Counted from the stretch's first letter, positions 35,138-45,260 are shown. The stretch: DNA of 64,000 bases from Arcobacteraceae bacterium (GCA_028375605.1 JAONGR010000004.1:1-64000), one strand, 5' to 3'. Notes: generated by a model from the letters alone, not told the origin. A program made the numbers and translations.

Positions 35138-36016
35138 TTATATCCTTTTTTTCAGGTTTATCTCAGCAATTAATGTTGCACATATAATCAATATAGCACC
35201 TATAATTTGTGTGGTGTTTAAAATTTCATTGATCATAAAATACGCAAAAACAGCAGCACTTACGGGTTCCATGGTAAATATGATGGCGGTTTTTGTTGCC
35301 GTTGTAAACTGTTGCATATATGTTTGTATTAAGAAGGCATATACTGTGGCAAATAAAGCAGTGATAATTACAGCCTTAAAGAATGAATAATCATACTCTA
35401 GTAAAAAGGTTGTTTTATCAAAATAGAGTGAAAATAATAGAGATAAAATAGATACCGTAAGTAGCTGGAAAAATACAAGAAGAAAAACATTAACCTCTTT
35501 TGAGAACTTTCCTGTAAAAATTATTTGTAAAGCAAATAAAAATGCACAAATTAAAGTTAAAAATTCACCTTTACCAAGTGTCAAAACACCAGACATAGTG
35601 AGCAAGTATAGTCCAACAACAGCAATTAAAGAGCCCACAAAAACATTTTTTTTTACTTTATCTTTAAATAAAAAGTAGGCTAAGAAAGGTACACATATCA
35701 CATTAAGACCAGTTATAAAAGCAACAATTGAACTTTTTGTATAGGTTAGAGCAAATGTTTGTGTAGCAAATGCAGAAAATAAGAAAGTACCAAGAATGAT
35801 ACCATACCATACTGTTTTAAATGTAGTATCTTTGAAATGATTAAAAGCAATAAAAAACATGATAAGAGAGGCTAAAGCAAAACGAAAAAATAAAAAAGAG
35901 TATACGGGTGTTGAATTGATTGCTTCTTGAACCATAAGAAAAGTGATACCCCATGCAATTGCCACTGATAATAGAAGTAAATCTGCTCTATACTCATATA
36001 TTTTTTTTTTAATCAT
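35138..36016 (-). CDS. EamA/DMT-family membrane transporter
   Basis: A 292-residue protein with about ten membrane segments in two EamA repeats. LLLSVAIAWGITFLMVQEAI opens the first repeat and YDYSFFKAVIITALFATVYAFLIQTYMQ with TMEPVSAAVFAYFMINEIL is the characteristic end of the second. A lysine pair (LKKRI) closes the C-terminus. Substrate unknown; probably a metabolite or amino acid exporter. It stands alone between the sulfur operon and the glutamine-type ABC genes. Confidence 0.9.
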   Translation of the reverse strand: MIKKKIYEYRADLLLLSVAIAWGITFLMVQEAINSTPVYSFLFFRFALASLIMFFIAFNHFKDTTFKTVWYGIILGTFLFSAFATQTFALTYTKSSIVAFITGLNVICVPFLAYFLFKDKVKKNVFVGSLIAVVGLYLLTMSGVLTLGKGEFLTLICAFLFALQIIFTGKFSKEVNVFLLVFFQLLTVSILSLLFSLYFDKTTFLLEYDYSFFKAVIITALFATVYAFLIQTYMQQFTTATKTAIIFTMEPVSAAVFAYFMINEILNTTQIIGAILIICATLIAEINLKKRI

Positions 36017-36191
36017 AATAATCCTCTTTACAAAAATAAGTTTACAGTATATCTAATTTGGATAAAATAAGACTCTATAGTGAATTAATGTATAATATTT
36101 ATACAATTATTTTAAATATTATGGATATGTTTAATCGAAACTTAAATTTAATATTGTAAAATTAATACTTGATCCAAAATAAAGAGAGAAA

Positions 36192-36932
36192 ATGAATACC
36201 AATATAATCTCAATGCAAGATATAAATAAATATTACGATGATTTCCATGTCCTAAAAGGGATAAACTTTAATGTAAAAAAAGGGGAAATTGTTGTTATTT
36301 GTGGACCTAGTGGTTCTGGAAAATCAACCCTTATACGGTGTATCAATGGTCTTGAAGAGATTGATGCAGGTAAAATAATTATCGATGATAAAGATATTTA
36401 TGAAAGTAAAAAAAATATGAAAGAGATTAGAAGTGAAGTTGGAATGGTTTTTCAACACTTCAATCTTTTTCCACATCTCACAATTCTTGAAAATATAACT
36501 TTAGCTCAAAAACTTGTCAAAAAAAGAACAGTTAAAGAATCTAAACAAATAGCACATGACTTATTAAAAAAGGTAAAATTAGAAGATAAAGCTGATTCTT
36601 ATCCTGGAGATTTATCTGGTGGACAAAAACAAAGAGTTGCCATTGCTAGAAGTTTAGCAATGAAACCAAAAGTTATTTTATTTGATGAGCCTACTTCAGC
36701 TTTAGACCCTGAAACAATAGGTGATGTTTTATCTGTTATGCAAGAATTAGCACAAGAAAATTTTACAATAGTTTGTGTGACACATGAGATGGGATTTGCA
36801 AAAGAGGTTGGGGATAGAATAGTATTTATGGATCATGGCGTTATCGTTGAAGAAAACACACCTAGTGAATTTTTTAATAATCCAAAAAGTGAAAGAGCAA
36901 AAAAATTCTTAAAAGAAATTTTGGTTCATTAA
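36192..36932 (+). CDS. glnQ: polar amino acid ABC transporter ATPase (GlnQ family)
   Basis: A 246-residue ATPase with Walker [10 protein letters not shown], signature LSGGQKQR, Walker [15 protein letters not shown] and [13 protein letters not shown], typical of polar amino acid importers. GAGAGAAA precedes ATG 36192. It is followed by its binding protein and permease, so all parts of the transporter are present. The exact substrate (glutamine, glutamate, aspartate, histidine) is not set by the ATPase. Confidence 0.93.
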   Translation: MNTNIISMQDINKYYDDFHVLKGINFNVKKGEIVVICGPSGSGKSTLIRCINGLEEIDAGKIIIDDKDIYESKKNMKEIRSEVGMVFQHFNLFPHLTILENITLAQKLVKKRTVKESKQIAHDLLKKVKLEDKADSYPGDLSGGQKQRVAIARSLAMKPKVILFDEPTSALDPETIGDVLSVMQELAQENFTIVCVTHEMGFAKEVGDRIVFMDHGVIVEENTPSEFFNNPKSERAKKFLKEILVH

Positions 36933-36962
36933 AAAATTGAATATAAATAAAAAGGAGAAAAA

Positions 36963-37778
36963 ATGAAAAAGTTAGTTTTAGCATTATTAGTGTTTGTTAC
37001 GTCATCAGTGTTTGCAGGTGATATTGATTTGTGGAAAAAATCTACATTAAATGAGATTGTACAAAGAGGTGAATTAAGAGTAGGTATGGAGCCTGGATAT
37101 ATGCCTTTTGAGATGAAAGATAAAAAAGGTCGAATCATAGGATATGATGTAGATATTGCAAAAAATATGGCAAAAGCTATGGGTGTGAAACTTAAGCTTG
37201 TACCAACATCTTGGGATGGGATTATCGCTGGTTTACTTACAAATAAATATGACATCATTATGTCAGGTATGACAATTACACAACAAAGAAATTTAAAAAT
37301 TAATTTTGCAGATTCTTATGTTGTTGTTGGTCAAACAATGTTGATGAATAAAAAATTACAAGGGAAAATTACATCTGCAAAAGATTTAGATAAACCTGAA
37401 TATACAATTGTAACAAAACTTGGAGTTACAGGTGAAATAGCAACTAGAAAATTCTTCAAAAAAGCAAAAATACTTACATTTGAAACAGAATCAGATGCAG
37501 CAAGTGAAGTGTTAAATGGAAAAGCAGATGCAATGGTATATGATCAACCATACAATTTACTTTTCATGGCTGGAAAAGGAAAAGGGAATATGATACATTT
37601 AGATACACCTCTTACATATGAACCATTAGGTTGGGCTGTTAGAAAAGGTGATCCTGATTTTATTAACTGGTTAAATAACTATTTAAAACAAATTAAAGGT
37701 GATAAAGTAGTTGATTTTTATGAAAAGACAAATGACAAATGGTTAAGAGATACTTCTTGGTTAAAAAGAGTTCAATAA
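36963..37778 (+). CDS. polar amino acid ABC transporter binding protein
   Basis: A 271-residue secreted receptor with a Sec signal (KLVLALLVFVTSSVFAGD). The family signature LRVGMEPGYMPFEMKDKKGRIIGYDVDIAKNMAKAMG (about residues 39-75) and MSGMTITQQRNLKINFADSY are typical SBP_bac_3 features. Residues W/Y and R around the cleft bind the amino acid, but the substrate is uncertain. It starts 30 bases after glnQ behind AAAGGAG. Confidence 0.92.
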   Translation: MKKLVLALLVFVTSSVFAGDIDLWKKSTLNEIVQRGELRVGMEPGYMPFEMKDKKGRIIGYDVDIAKNMAKAMGVKLKLVPTSWDGIIAGLLTNKYDIIMSGMTITQQRNLKINFADSYVVVGQTMLMNKKLQGKITSAKDLDKPEYTIVTKLGVTGEIATRKFFKKAKILTFETESDAASEVLNGKADAMVYDQPYNLLFMAGKGKGNMIHLDTPLTYEPLGWAVRKGDPDFINWLNNYLKQIKGDKVVDFYEKTNDKWLRDTSWLKRVQ

Positions 37779-37781
37779 CAA

Positions 37782-38747
37782 ATGGCTAAAAAAATACCAT
37801 TAACACAAAATAAAACAGTAGGGCATTCAATTGCCGTATTGTTTTTTATTTTGGTTGGATATTCATTTTACATCGCTGCTGGAAACATGAACTATGTTTG
37901 GAAATGGAATAGTGTTCCAAAATATTTTGCATACGAAGAAACACTCTCAGTAGAGGCTCCAATAGATGGAAAACTTGTGTTTGAAGATAACAAATATTTT
38001 GTAGATGGCGATGAAAAAGTCGAGCTTTCAAATTTAGATAAAAGTTTTTCATTTGATTATGAAGTTGGAGAAGAAGTTTACTCTGGAGACTCTGTAGCGT
38101 CAAAAGAGGAAATGCATGCAGGACCTGTTTTATCTGGACTGTGGGTTACTTTAAAAATATCATTTTTTGCACTTTTATTGACACTTGTCATAGGTGTTAT
38201 TGTAGCTTTGATGAAACTATCTTCTATGATTTTTCTAAGAGATATAGCTACTGTTTATATTACCATTGTAAGGGGAACTCCATTACTTGTACAGATATTT
38301 TTATTTTATTTTATCGTTGCAAATATTTTTGAACTAGAAAGAATAGTAGCTGGTATTTTATCTTTAGGGATATTTTTCGGAGCGTACATGGCTGAAATAT
38401 TAAGAGGTGCTATTGTTTCCATAGATAAAGGGCAACTTGAAGCTGCCAAATCTTTAGGAATCTCTAATTTTCAAGCTATGAGATATATTATTTTACCACA
38501 AGCATTTAAAAGAGCATTACCTACACTTGTAGGGGAAACTATCTCTTTAGTAAAAGATTCATCGCTTGTATCTGTAATCTCAATTACCGATTTAACAAAA
38601 GTTGGAAAAGAGATTGTTGCAAACACTTTTTCCCCATTTGAGACTTGGATTGTGATCGCGTTATTATATTTAACTATCACATCAACTTTAAGTTATTTGG
38701 GTCATGTCCTAGAAAAAAGAATGGCAGCTAAGGGTGGAATATCCTAG
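37782..38747 (+). CDS. polar amino acid ABC transporter permease with extra N-terminal domain
   Basis: A 321-residue permease. The C-terminal 200 residues are a standard HisM/GlnP permease (GLWVTLKISFFALLLTL, RGTPLLVQIFLFYF, EILRGAIVSIDKGQLEAAKSLGIS). Before it come one membrane helix and an extra domain of about 85 residues (YEETLSVEAPIDGKLVFEDNK ... YEVGEEVYSGDSV) likely facing the periplasm; it has an SH3/barrel-like strand pattern. Its role is unknown. The gene begins 3 bases after the binding-protein stop. Confidence 0.9.
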   Translation: MAKKIPLTQNKTVGHSIAVLFFILVGYSFYIAAGNMNYVWKWNSVPKYFAYEETLSVEAPIDGKLVFEDNKYFVDGDEKVELSNLDKSFSFDYEVGEEVYSGDSVASKEEMHAGPVLSGLWVTLKISFFALLLTLVIGVIVALMKLSSMIFLRDIATVYITIVRGTPLLVQIFLFYFIVANIFELERIVAGILSLGIFFGAYMAEILRGAIVSIDKGQLEAAKSLGISNFQAMRYIILPQAFKRALPTLVGETISLVKDSSLVSVISITDLTKVGKEIVANTFSPFETWIVIALLYLTITSTLSYLGHVLEKRMAAKGGIS

Positions 38748-39386
38748 GTGGAGAGTTTTTTTTCCACCTTCTTACAACAAGGAATAACTTTTTTTGCTAT
38801 TATGGATCCTATTGGAGTAAGTGCTATTGCACTTTCTTTATTAAGTCATAATATTACAAAAGATGAGATTGCTAAAGTCGCTTTAAAGTCTACCGTAACT
38901 ATCATTATTGCTTTTTTTGTTGTCTTAATCACTGGAGATTTTATCTTAAAGCTTTTTGGAATAGGGGAACATTCTTTAAAAGTGATGGGTGGTATTATTC
39001 TTTTACTCATGGCTATTTCCATGGTAAATGGGAAATCGACAGATAAAAAGCCTTCAAAAGAGGAAGGTAAAGAGTTACAAAATAACGACGACTTATCTGT
39101 TATACCTATTGGAATTCCTATTGCTTTTGGAACAGGGTTATTTACTACAATAATTATTTTTAAACACCAATCAGAAGTATTTACAGATATTCTTTCTATT
39201 ACTATGGCTTTTTTAGTAAATGCTTTACTCTTTTATATAGTGTTGAGAAATTCTATTTATATAAAAACATATTTAGGTCTTACTGGACAAAATATTATCA
39301 CTAAACTTATGGGACTTATTGTTGGGGCTATCTCAATTCAGTTTATTGTTTCTGGTGTTATTAAACTAGCCCAAATGTATCTCTAA
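38748..39386 (+). CDS. MarC/UPF0056-family integral membrane protein
   Basis: A 212-residue protein with six hydrophobic segments. FAIMDPIGVSAIALSL matches the conserved NPIG/DPIG-like N-terminal motif of MarC proteins, with GGIILLLMAISMVNG and NIITKLMGLIVGAISIQFIVSGV further on. Function of the family is poorly defined. The GTG start at 38748 directly follows the permease stop and the end overlaps the LysE gene by one base, so it belongs to the same operon. Confidence 0.85.
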   Translation: MESFFSTFLQQGITFFAIMDPIGVSAIALSLLSHNITKDEIAKVALKSTVTIIIAFFVVLITGDFILKLFGIGEHSLKVMGGIILLLMAISMVNGKSTDKKPSKEEGKELQNNDDLSVIPIGIPIAFGTGLFTTIIIFKHQSEVFTDILSITMAFLVNALLFYIVLRNSIYIKTYLGLTGQNIITKLMGLIVGAISIQFIVSGVIKLAQMYL

Positions 39387-40009
39387 TGATTTCAGAAGTA
39401 ATTTTAAAAGGATTTGTAGTAACGTTCTCACTTATTGTGGCAATCGGTGCACAAAATGCTTATATCTTAAAGCTAGGTTTGCTAAAGCAATATGTTGGAA
39501 TCGCTGTATTTTTATGTATCTTTTTTGATTTTGTATTGATAGCTTCAGGAGTTATGGGACTTGGATATTTTATCCAAGGAAACCAACTTTTGATTAATTC
39601 CATTGCTATAATAGGAATAGTATTTTTAAGTGTGTATGCGTTTTTATCATTTAAATCAGCACTGAAAAATGAGTCTTTAAAAATAGACAATGAAAATAAA
39701 ACAAACCCACTTAAAAAAGTTATTATAATGCTTTTAGTATTTACTTTTTTAAATCCCCATACTTATTTAGATACTGTTTTACTCATCGGAGGAATTGGTG
39801 CAAATATATCTAATGACTTAAAAATATACTTTTTACTTGGAGCTGTAACAGCATCTGCAGCATGGTTTATATTATTGGGTTTTGGAGCAAGGTTTTTGAT
39901 CCCATTATTCAAAAAACCAATAACTTGGAAAATATTAGATATAAGTATAGGTATTATTATGCTTTTGATTGCATATAGTTTGATAGATTTGATTAAAGAG
40001 ATACCCTAA
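39386..40009 (+). CDS. LysE/ArgO-family amino acid exporter
   Basis: A 207-residue protein with about six membrane segments. GFVVTFSLIVAIGAQNAYILKLGLLKQ and FTFLNPHTYLDTVLLIG are the LysE/ArgO signature, closest to ArgO/LysE rather than RhtB. It probably exports basic amino acids such as arginine or lysine. Translation is coupled to the MarC gene by a one-base overlap. The 3' end forms part of a terminator. Confidence 0.9.
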   Translation: MISEVILKGFVVTFSLIVAIGAQNAYILKLGLLKQYVGIAVFLCIFFDFVLIASGVMGLGYFIQGNQLLINSIAIIGIVFLSVYAFLSFKSALKNESLKIDNENKTNPLKKVIIMLLVFTFLNPHTYLDTVLLIGGIGANISNDLKIYFLLGAVTASAAWFILLGFGARFLIPLFKKPITWKILDISIGIIMLLIAYSLIDLIKEIP

Positions 40010-40020
40010 AGTATCTCTTT
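39995..40020. terminator. bidirectional terminator
   Basis: AAAGAGATAC (39995-40004) and GTATCTCTTT (40011-40020), perfect 10-base arms around CCTAAA, sit between convergent lysE-type and cysN genes and include the exporter's stop codon. Confidence 0.8.
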
Positions 40021-40031
40021 AATGTTTCACT

Positions 40032-41495
40032 TTAAAATATTTCTTTTGCTTCCCATTCTGGAAAATTATTTCTAATATAAGCATTTAGTTCTATTTCTGC
40101 TTTTGTATATTCTTTTACTTTATCTTCTGTGTCATCAGAACCACTAGCAATTGAATTTACAATCATACCAGCACCAACTGTTGAATTTGTGTATTTATCT
40201 ATAATAATAAAACTTCCTGTATGTCTATTTTTATTATATGGATCAACTGCAATTTGTCTATCTAAAGATAAAGTACAATGAGCAATATCATTTAATTCTA
40301 ATGAACTCCCACTTACTTCTTCAAATGTGTTTACATCTTTTTTATAGTCAATAGATTTAAATGAACCATTGATTACTGAAGTAGCTCTTTTAATAATATA
40401 GTTACTATTAAGTTCTAGTTTCTTCTCATCCATCCAAACAACCATCACTTCAAGTTTATTTGATACTTGTGGTATTGATGTTGATTTTACAATCATATCT
40501 CCTCTAGAGATGTCAATTTCATCTTTAAGTGTAAGAGTTGTTGCCATTGGTGCAAATGCAGTTTCAATAGTTTCTACTACTCCATCTTTATCAATAGGTC
40601 GTAAATCTTTAATTTCATTTGAAACTATTGATTTTACAACAGATGTTTTTCTTGATGGTAAAACTGTAATTTCATCTCCAACTTTGATACTTCCACTAGC
40701 AATTGTTCCACAAAAACCTCTAAAGTTAAGGTGAGGTCTACTTACGTATTGAACTGGTAGTCTAAAATCATCATTTTCGTCTTGATGGATAGATACACTA
40801 TCAAGTAATGTCATAAGAGGAAGTCCCTCATACCAAGAACATTTTGGTGAATTTGTAAGAATATTATCTCCATCAAGTGCAGAAAGAGGAATATACTCAA
40901 AATTAATATCTTCATTATGTGGAAGATTTGGGATAATATCTTGATAATCTTTTTTAATATTTTCAAATACTTCTTGTGAAAAATCAACTAAATCCATTTT
41001 ATTGATAGCAACAACAAGATTTTTAATTCCAAGTAGAGACGCTATATAAGAGTGTCTTTTAGTTTGAGTTAAAATCCCTTGTCTTGCGTCTATTAAAATA
41101 ATAGCTACGTCTGCTGTAGAAGCACCCGTTGCCATATTTCTTGTGTACTGTTCGTGACCTGGAGTATCTGCAATGATAAACTTTCTTTTTTCTGTTGAGA
41201 AAAATCTATAAGCAACATCGATAGTGATACCTTGTTCTCGCTCACTAGCTAGTCCATCAACTAAAAGTGCTAAATCTATTTTATCACCAGTAGTACCAGA
41301 CTTTTTACTATCTTTTTCGATTGCTGCTAATTGATCTTCAAAAATCATTTTTGAATCATATAGAAGTCTTCCGATTAAAGTAGATTTTCCATCATCAACA
41401 CTACCACAAGTGATAAATCTTAATATCTCTTTGTTTTCGTGCTCTTTTAAATACTGTTCAATATTTTCTGCTATTAAATCTGATTGGTGTGCCAT
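40032..41495 (-). CDS. cysN: sulfate adenylyltransferase GTPase subunit CysN
   Basis: A 487-residue GTPase that drives ATP sulfurylase with CysD. ATG 41495 (MAHQSDLIAEN) is taken as the start because it follows the cysD stop by one base; the longer frame would run far into cysD. G-motifs GSVDDGKSTLIGR, DTPGHEQYTRNMATGA and NKMDL are present, followed by beta-barrel domains. No APS kinase domain is fused, in line with the direct reduction of APS by the CysH here. Confidence 0.96.
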   Translation of the reverse strand: MAHQSDLIAENIEQYLKEHENKEILRFITCGSVDDGKSTLIGRLLYDSKMIFEDQLAAIEKDSKKSGTTGDKIDLALLVDGLASEREQGITIDVAYRFFSTEKRKFIIADTPGHEQYTRNMATGASTADVAIILIDARQGILTQTKRHSYIASLLGIKNLVVAINKMDLVDFSQEVFENIKKDYQDIIPNLPHNEDINFEYIPLSALDGDNILTNSPKCSWYEGLPLMTLLDSVSIHQDENDDFRLPVQYVSRPHLNFRGFCGTIASGSIKVGDEITVLPSRKTSVVKSIVSNEIKDLRPIDKDGVVETIETAFAPMATTLTLKDEIDISRGDMIVKSTSIPQVSNKLEVMVVWMDEKKLELNSNYIIKRATSVINGSFKSIDYKKDVNTFEEVSGSSLELNDIAHCTLSLDRQIAVDPYNKNRHTGSFIIIDKYTNSTVGAGMIVNSIASGSDDTEDKVKEYTKAEIELNAYIRNNFPEWEAKEIF

Positions 41496-41496
41496 A

Positions 41497-42411
41497 TTAA
41501 AAATACCCCTCTTGTTTCTTTTTCTCCATTGATGCATCACCATCACTATCTATTAATCTACCTTGTCTTTCACTTGTAGTACACACTAACATCTCTTGAA
41601 TAATCTCAGGAAGTGTTGAAGCTTCTGACTCAACTGCACCTGTTAGCGGATAACATCCAAGTGTTCTAAATCTAACTTTTTCTTTTTTTGCAGTTTTTCG
41701 TAACTCTTCTGGCATTCTTTCATCATCAACCATGATTTTTGTACCCATGTATTCTACTACTTCTCTCTCTTTAGAAAAATATAAATCAGGAATAGGAATC
41801 CCTTCTAAATAGATATATTGCCAAACATCAAGTTCAGTCCAGTTTGATATAGGAAAAACTCTAATAGACTCACCTTTTGTGTGTCTACCATTATAAATAT
41901 TCCATAGTTCTGGTCTTTGGTTTTTTGGATCCCATCTATGATTTTCATCTCTAAAAGAATAAATTCTCTCTTTTGCTCTAGATTTTTCTTCATCTCTTCT
42001 AGCTCCACCAAATACAGCATCAAACTTTTGGATATTAAGCATTTGCTTTAATCCTTCTGTTTTCATGATATCAGTATGCACAGATGAACCATGAGTAAAT
42101 GGAGAGATATCCATCTCAATACCTTTAGGATTTGAGTAAGTTATTAGTTCCATACCAACTTCTTTTGCTCTTTGATCTCTAAAGTTAATCATCTCTTTAA
42201 ATTTCCATTTTGTATCAACATGCACTAATGGAAGTGGTGGTGGTGCTGGATAAAAAGCTTTTTGTAAAATATGTAACATTACCGAGCTATCTTTTCCTAC
42301 AGAGTAAAGCATTGCTGGGTTTTGAAACTCTGCGATTACTTCTCTCATGATGTGCATAGACTCAGCTTCTAATTGTTTTAGATGGGTTAGTCTTTCTTGA
42401 CTTATTTCCAT
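41497..42411 (-). CDS. cysD: sulfate adenylyltransferase small subunit CysD
   Basis: A 304-residue PP-loop ATP sulfurylase subunit: [14 protein letters not shown] is the PP-loop, then [21 protein letters not shown] and the C-terminal [16 protein letters not shown]. It makes APS from sulfate and ATP together with CysN. It lies 38 bases after cysH and one base before cysN in the same operon. Confidence 0.96.
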   Translation of the reverse strand: MEISQERLTHLKQLEAESMHIMREVIAEFQNPAMLYSVGKDSSVMLHILQKAFYPAPPPLPLVHVDTKWKFKEMINFRDQRAKEVGMELITYSNPKGIEMDISPFTHGSSVHTDIMKTEGLKQMLNIQKFDAVFGGARRDEEKSRAKERIYSFRDENHRWDPKNQRPELWNIYNGRHTKGESIRVFPISNWTELDVWQYIYLEGIPIPDLYFSKEREVVEYMGTKIMVDDERMPEELRKTAKKEKVRFRTLGCYPLTGAVESEASTLPEIIQEMLVCTTSERQGRLIDSDGDASMEKKKQEGYF

Positions 42412-42449
42412 TTTCTTTCTCCCTTTATAGTTTAATATATAATTTGTAT

Positions 42450-43145
42450 TTATTTAGCGTGTAATCCACACTCTTTATGTTCTGGGTTTTCCCACCACCA
42501 TCGTCCACTTCGTATATCTTCGCCAGCTTTTACTGGCCGTGTACAGGGTGCACAACCAATACTTGGATATCCTTGCTTATGAAGTTTATTATATGGTACA
42601 TTATTATCGTTTATATACTCCCATACATCTTCTTCTCTCCAGTTAATTAAAGGATTTACTTTAATCACATCAAAGTTTTCATCAAATTCAACTATCGGCA
42701 TATCTGTTCTAGTTACACTTTGAGCTGCTCTTAACCCTGTAAACCAAACTTTTAGTGGTTTTAAAGCACGTTTAAGAGGCTCCATTTTTCTGATACCACA
42801 ACAGTTTTTTCTATTGTCAATACTTTCAAAATGCCCGTTTACACCTTGTGTTTCGTATAGTTTTTCAATCATCTCATTTTTTGGAAAAAAAACATTTAAT
42901 TTTACATTGTATTTTAAATTTGTTTCATCCATCACATTATATGTTTCTGGGTGTAATCTACCAGTATCAAGTGTAAATATATTTGAACTTTTATCATTTT
43001 TAAAAATCATATCCGTCAAGACCTGATCTTCTGCCCCTAAGCTACTAGAAAGTGCTGCTTCTTGACCATACTCTTTTAAAAAGTATGCGATTACATCTTC
43101 TGCTTTTGATTCTTGAAATTGTTTGTTTAGTTCTTCTACATTCAT
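42450..43145 (-). CDS. cysH: assimilatory adenylylsulfate (APS) reductase CysH
   Basis: A 231-residue reductase turning APS into sulfite. It has the 4Fe-4S cysteine pairs of APS-type enzymes: [10 protein letters not shown] and GCAPCTRP, plus GLRAAQS and the catalytic cysteine in HKECGLH near the C-terminus. E. coli PAPS reductase lacks these pairs, so the substrate is APS; this agrees with the absence of cysC. It precedes cysDN on the same message. Confidence 0.94.
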   Translation of the reverse strand: MNVEELNKQFQESKAEDVIAYFLKEYGQEAALSSSLGAEDQVLTDMIFKNDKSSNIFTLDTGRLHPETYNVMDETNLKYNVKLNVFFPKNEMIEKLYETQGVNGHFESIDNRKNCCGIRKMEPLKRALKPLKVWFTGLRAAQSVTRTDMPIVEFDENFDVIKVNPLINWREEDVWEYINDNNVPYNKLHKQGYPSIGCAPCTRPVKAGEDIRSGRWWWENPEHKECGLHAK

Positions 43146-43163
43146 CTAAATACCTCCTCTTTG

Positions 43164-43388
43164 TTAAATTTGATAATCTGGAGCTTTTGCTCTTCCAAAG
43201 TTTAGTTTATTCCAAATTCTTTCATGAAAATAGTATAAAATCATTTTAGTAACAACTTCAATTGAACCAATCGATGCTGCCATTGCTAAACTTCCAGTTA
43301 TTAAATAAGATATAACCATAGTATCAATTGTTCCAAGTACTCTCCACGAGATAGTTTTAACGACTGAACGGTATGCTTTTTCTTCCAT
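43164..43388 (-). CDS. DUF2061 small membrane protein in the cys operon
   Basis: A 74-residue protein with two hydrophobic segments (DTMVISYLITGSLAMAAS and IEVVTKMILYYFHERIW), the DUF2061 pattern, including YRSVVKTISWRVLGT. ATG 43388 is preferred over the upstream TTG at 43421 because AAAGGAAA lies 7 bases before it and the promoter -10 is at 43434-43439. It heads the cysHDN operon, as DUF2061 genes often do. Its function is unknown. Confidence 0.88.
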   Translation of the reverse strand: MEEKAYRSVVKTISWRVLGTIDTMVISYLITGSLAMAASIGSIEVVTKMILYYFHERIWNKLNFGRAKAPDYQI

Positions 43389-43433
43389 CTTATTTTCCTT
43401 TGAATTTGAAGTAATATCCAAATTGTTGAGAGA

Positions 43434-43462
43434 ATTATAACAGAAATATATTTTAATGTCAA
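43434..43462 (-). promoter_or_regulatory. consensus sigma-70 promoter of the DUF2061-cysHDN operon
   Basis: On the minus strand TTGACA (43457-43462) and TATAAT (43434-43439) are separated by exactly 17 bases: a perfect consensus pair. A tight repressor or activator-independent high expression is expected. Confidence 0.8.
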
Positions 43463-43502
43463 GTAATTCTACATGTTTAGTAGGTTATACTTGATTAAAT
43501 TA

Positions 43503-44048
43503 CTAGAGTACGACTCTTTTATTTCTCTTTAATTCTTTGTGTGTTTTCTCTTTCTTGATAATTCCTTTTGCTCTTTGTTTTTGCTTTTTTATTAGGTACT
43601 TACTGATGTCTTTAGGTATTATTTTTTCACATTCATCTCTAAAAAATTTCGCTGCTGTTGGTGATGCTCCGTTACTTGAAACCGCAATTTGAAGTGGTAT
43701 GTTTTTAGTTAAAGCCATAAAATAAAAGTCACAATTCTTTGGATTATTGACTATGTTGAGTAAAATACTATTCTTTTTTTTGTACTTTAAAAGTTTTTTT
43801 GCAACAGATTCAACTCCTGTGGCATCTATGATAATAAAAAAATCTTTTAAGTCTTTTGTCTTAAAACGTTTTTGTTGTATATGAGATGTAGTCTGGATGA
43901 TTTTATTTGAGAGTACCTCTGATATGATATGAAACTCAATATTATTTTCCCGTAGAGCTGTCGCTTTTTGCAGTGCGACATTACCTCCTCCAATGATAAG
44001 TATTTTTGGATTTTTTAATAATATGGGTATTGTGTTATTATTTTGCAT
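43503..44048 (-). CDS. precorrin-2 dehydrogenase/sirohydrochlorin ferrochelatase (CysG N-terminal type)
   Basis: A 181-residue Met8/CysG-N-like enzyme for the last steps of sirohaem synthesis. ILIIGGGNVALQKATALREN is the NAD-binding loop, DATG marks the active-site aspartate region, and VSSNGASPTAAKFFRDECEKIIP is the family signature. It lacks the methyltransferase half of full CysG. Sirohaem is needed by sulfite reductase, so it fits the neighbouring sulfate assimilation genes. The C-terminus is very lysine-rich. Confidence 0.9.
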   Translation of the reverse strand: MQNNNTIPILLKNPKILIIGGGNVALQKATALRENNIEFHIISEVLSNKIIQTTSHIQQKRFKTKDLKDFFIIIDATGVESVAKKLLKYKKKNSILLNIVNNPKNCDFYFMALTKNIPLQIAVSSNGASPTAAKFFRDECEKIIPKDISKYLIKKQKQRAKGIIKKEKTHKELKRNKRVVL

Positions 44049-44128
44049 TATTTTTCTTTCTTAAGATTTTATATATAATATATCATAACAAATTAAGATA
44101 TAATAAGAAAATTTAAATAAGGATAGTG

Positions 44129-45232
44129 ATGTTAGATTTAGAAAATTATGAAATATTTCAAATAGTAAATTTATCAGCTTTTATACTTGGTTTATTATTT
44201 GGTGCAATTGCTCAAAAAAACCAGTTTTGTTTTAGCGGTTCTATAAAAGATTATATATTAACAGATTCTACGAAAAGAGCAGCATCAGTTGTAATGGCGA
44301 TTATTGTTGCCATAATATCAACTTATTTTGTGATAAATATAAATGAGATAGATTTAAGTGAAGCGATATACCTTAAAGAAAATGTAAATTATTTTGCCAT
44401 TATTTTAGGTGGTTCATTATTTGGTATAGGGATGATGATAGCAGATGGATGTAGTAGTAGACATTTAGTAAAATTCGCACAAGGCGATCCTTATTCTTTA
44501 GTGACTTTAGTGTTTATAGCTATTTTTGCATTTGCTACAACACGAGGTTTTGTAAACGAATATATCACTTTAATCACAAGAAATGAAACATTATTAAGTA
44601 TATCTTCATATATAACAAATGAACCATTAAATATATTTATCGTATTGGTTCCATTATTTATATTTTTATGGTTACTAACAAAAAGGGTTTCAAGAATATT
44701 ATCTTTAAAAGATGGTGTAGTGATGGGACTTTTAGTTGCAGTTGGTTGGTATATCACAGGTGTAATAGGAGTAGAGAGTATCGAAAGAGAGATAAGTATC
44801 ACTAGTGTGACTTTTGTTTATCCTACAGCTCAAACTTTAGAGTTCTTTTCTTTTTTTCAAGTTACTGAACTATCATTTGGTGTAAGTATTATTTTAGGTG
44901 TTATATCTGGGGCATTTATTATGTCTAAATTTAACAGAAAATATAGTTTTGGCTGTACTTCAAATCTCCAACATAGTAAAGTAAAATACAATATGATTGG
45001 TGGAGCACTTATGGGAGTAGGTGGCGTTCTTGCTATTGGTTGTACTGTGGGACAAGGTCTTACTGGTATGTCAACTTTAGCAATCGCTTCAGTTGTAGCT
45101 ATATGTTCTATTATGGGTTCTGCTTTTATAACAGCAAAATATTTAGGAAAAAAAGATAAATTACCTATGTGTTTTATCTTTGAATGGGACGATAAAAAAG
45201 AAGATGAAGCTAAACGAAATTTTCAAATTTAG
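44129..45232 (+). CDS. tsuA: YeeE/YedE-family thiosulfate uptake protein (TsuA-like)
   Basis: A 367-residue membrane protein with nine or more hydrophobic segments. The conserved cysteines of TsuA are in QKNQFCFSGS, IADGCSSRHL, SFGCTSNLQH and LAIGCTVGQG; in characterised TsuA a chain of cysteines passes thiosulfate across the membrane. ATG 44129 behind AAGGATAGTG is preferred to GTG 44126. The locus next to cys genes supports sulfur uptake. No separate TsuB/TusA-like protein is seen. Confidence 0.88.
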   Translation: MLDLENYEIFQIVNLSAFILGLLFGAIAQKNQFCFSGSIKDYILTDSTKRAASVVMAIIVAIISTYFVININEIDLSEAIYLKENVNYFAIILGGSLFGIGMMIADGCSSRHLVKFAQGDPYSLVTLVFIAIFAFATTRGFVNEYITLITRNETLLSISSYITNEPLNIFIVLVPLFIFLWLLTKRVSRILSLKDGVVMGLLVAVGWYITGVIGVESIEREISITSVTFVYPTAQTLEFFSFFQVTELSFGVSIILGVISGAFIMSKFNRKYSFGCTSNLQHSKVKYNMIGGALMGVGGVLAIGCTVGQGLTGMSTLAIASVVAICSIMGSAFITAKYLGKKDKLPMCFIFEWDDKKEDEAKRNFQI

Positions 45233-45260
45233 TTGAAATCAAAAGTTAAAGAGAACAAAT

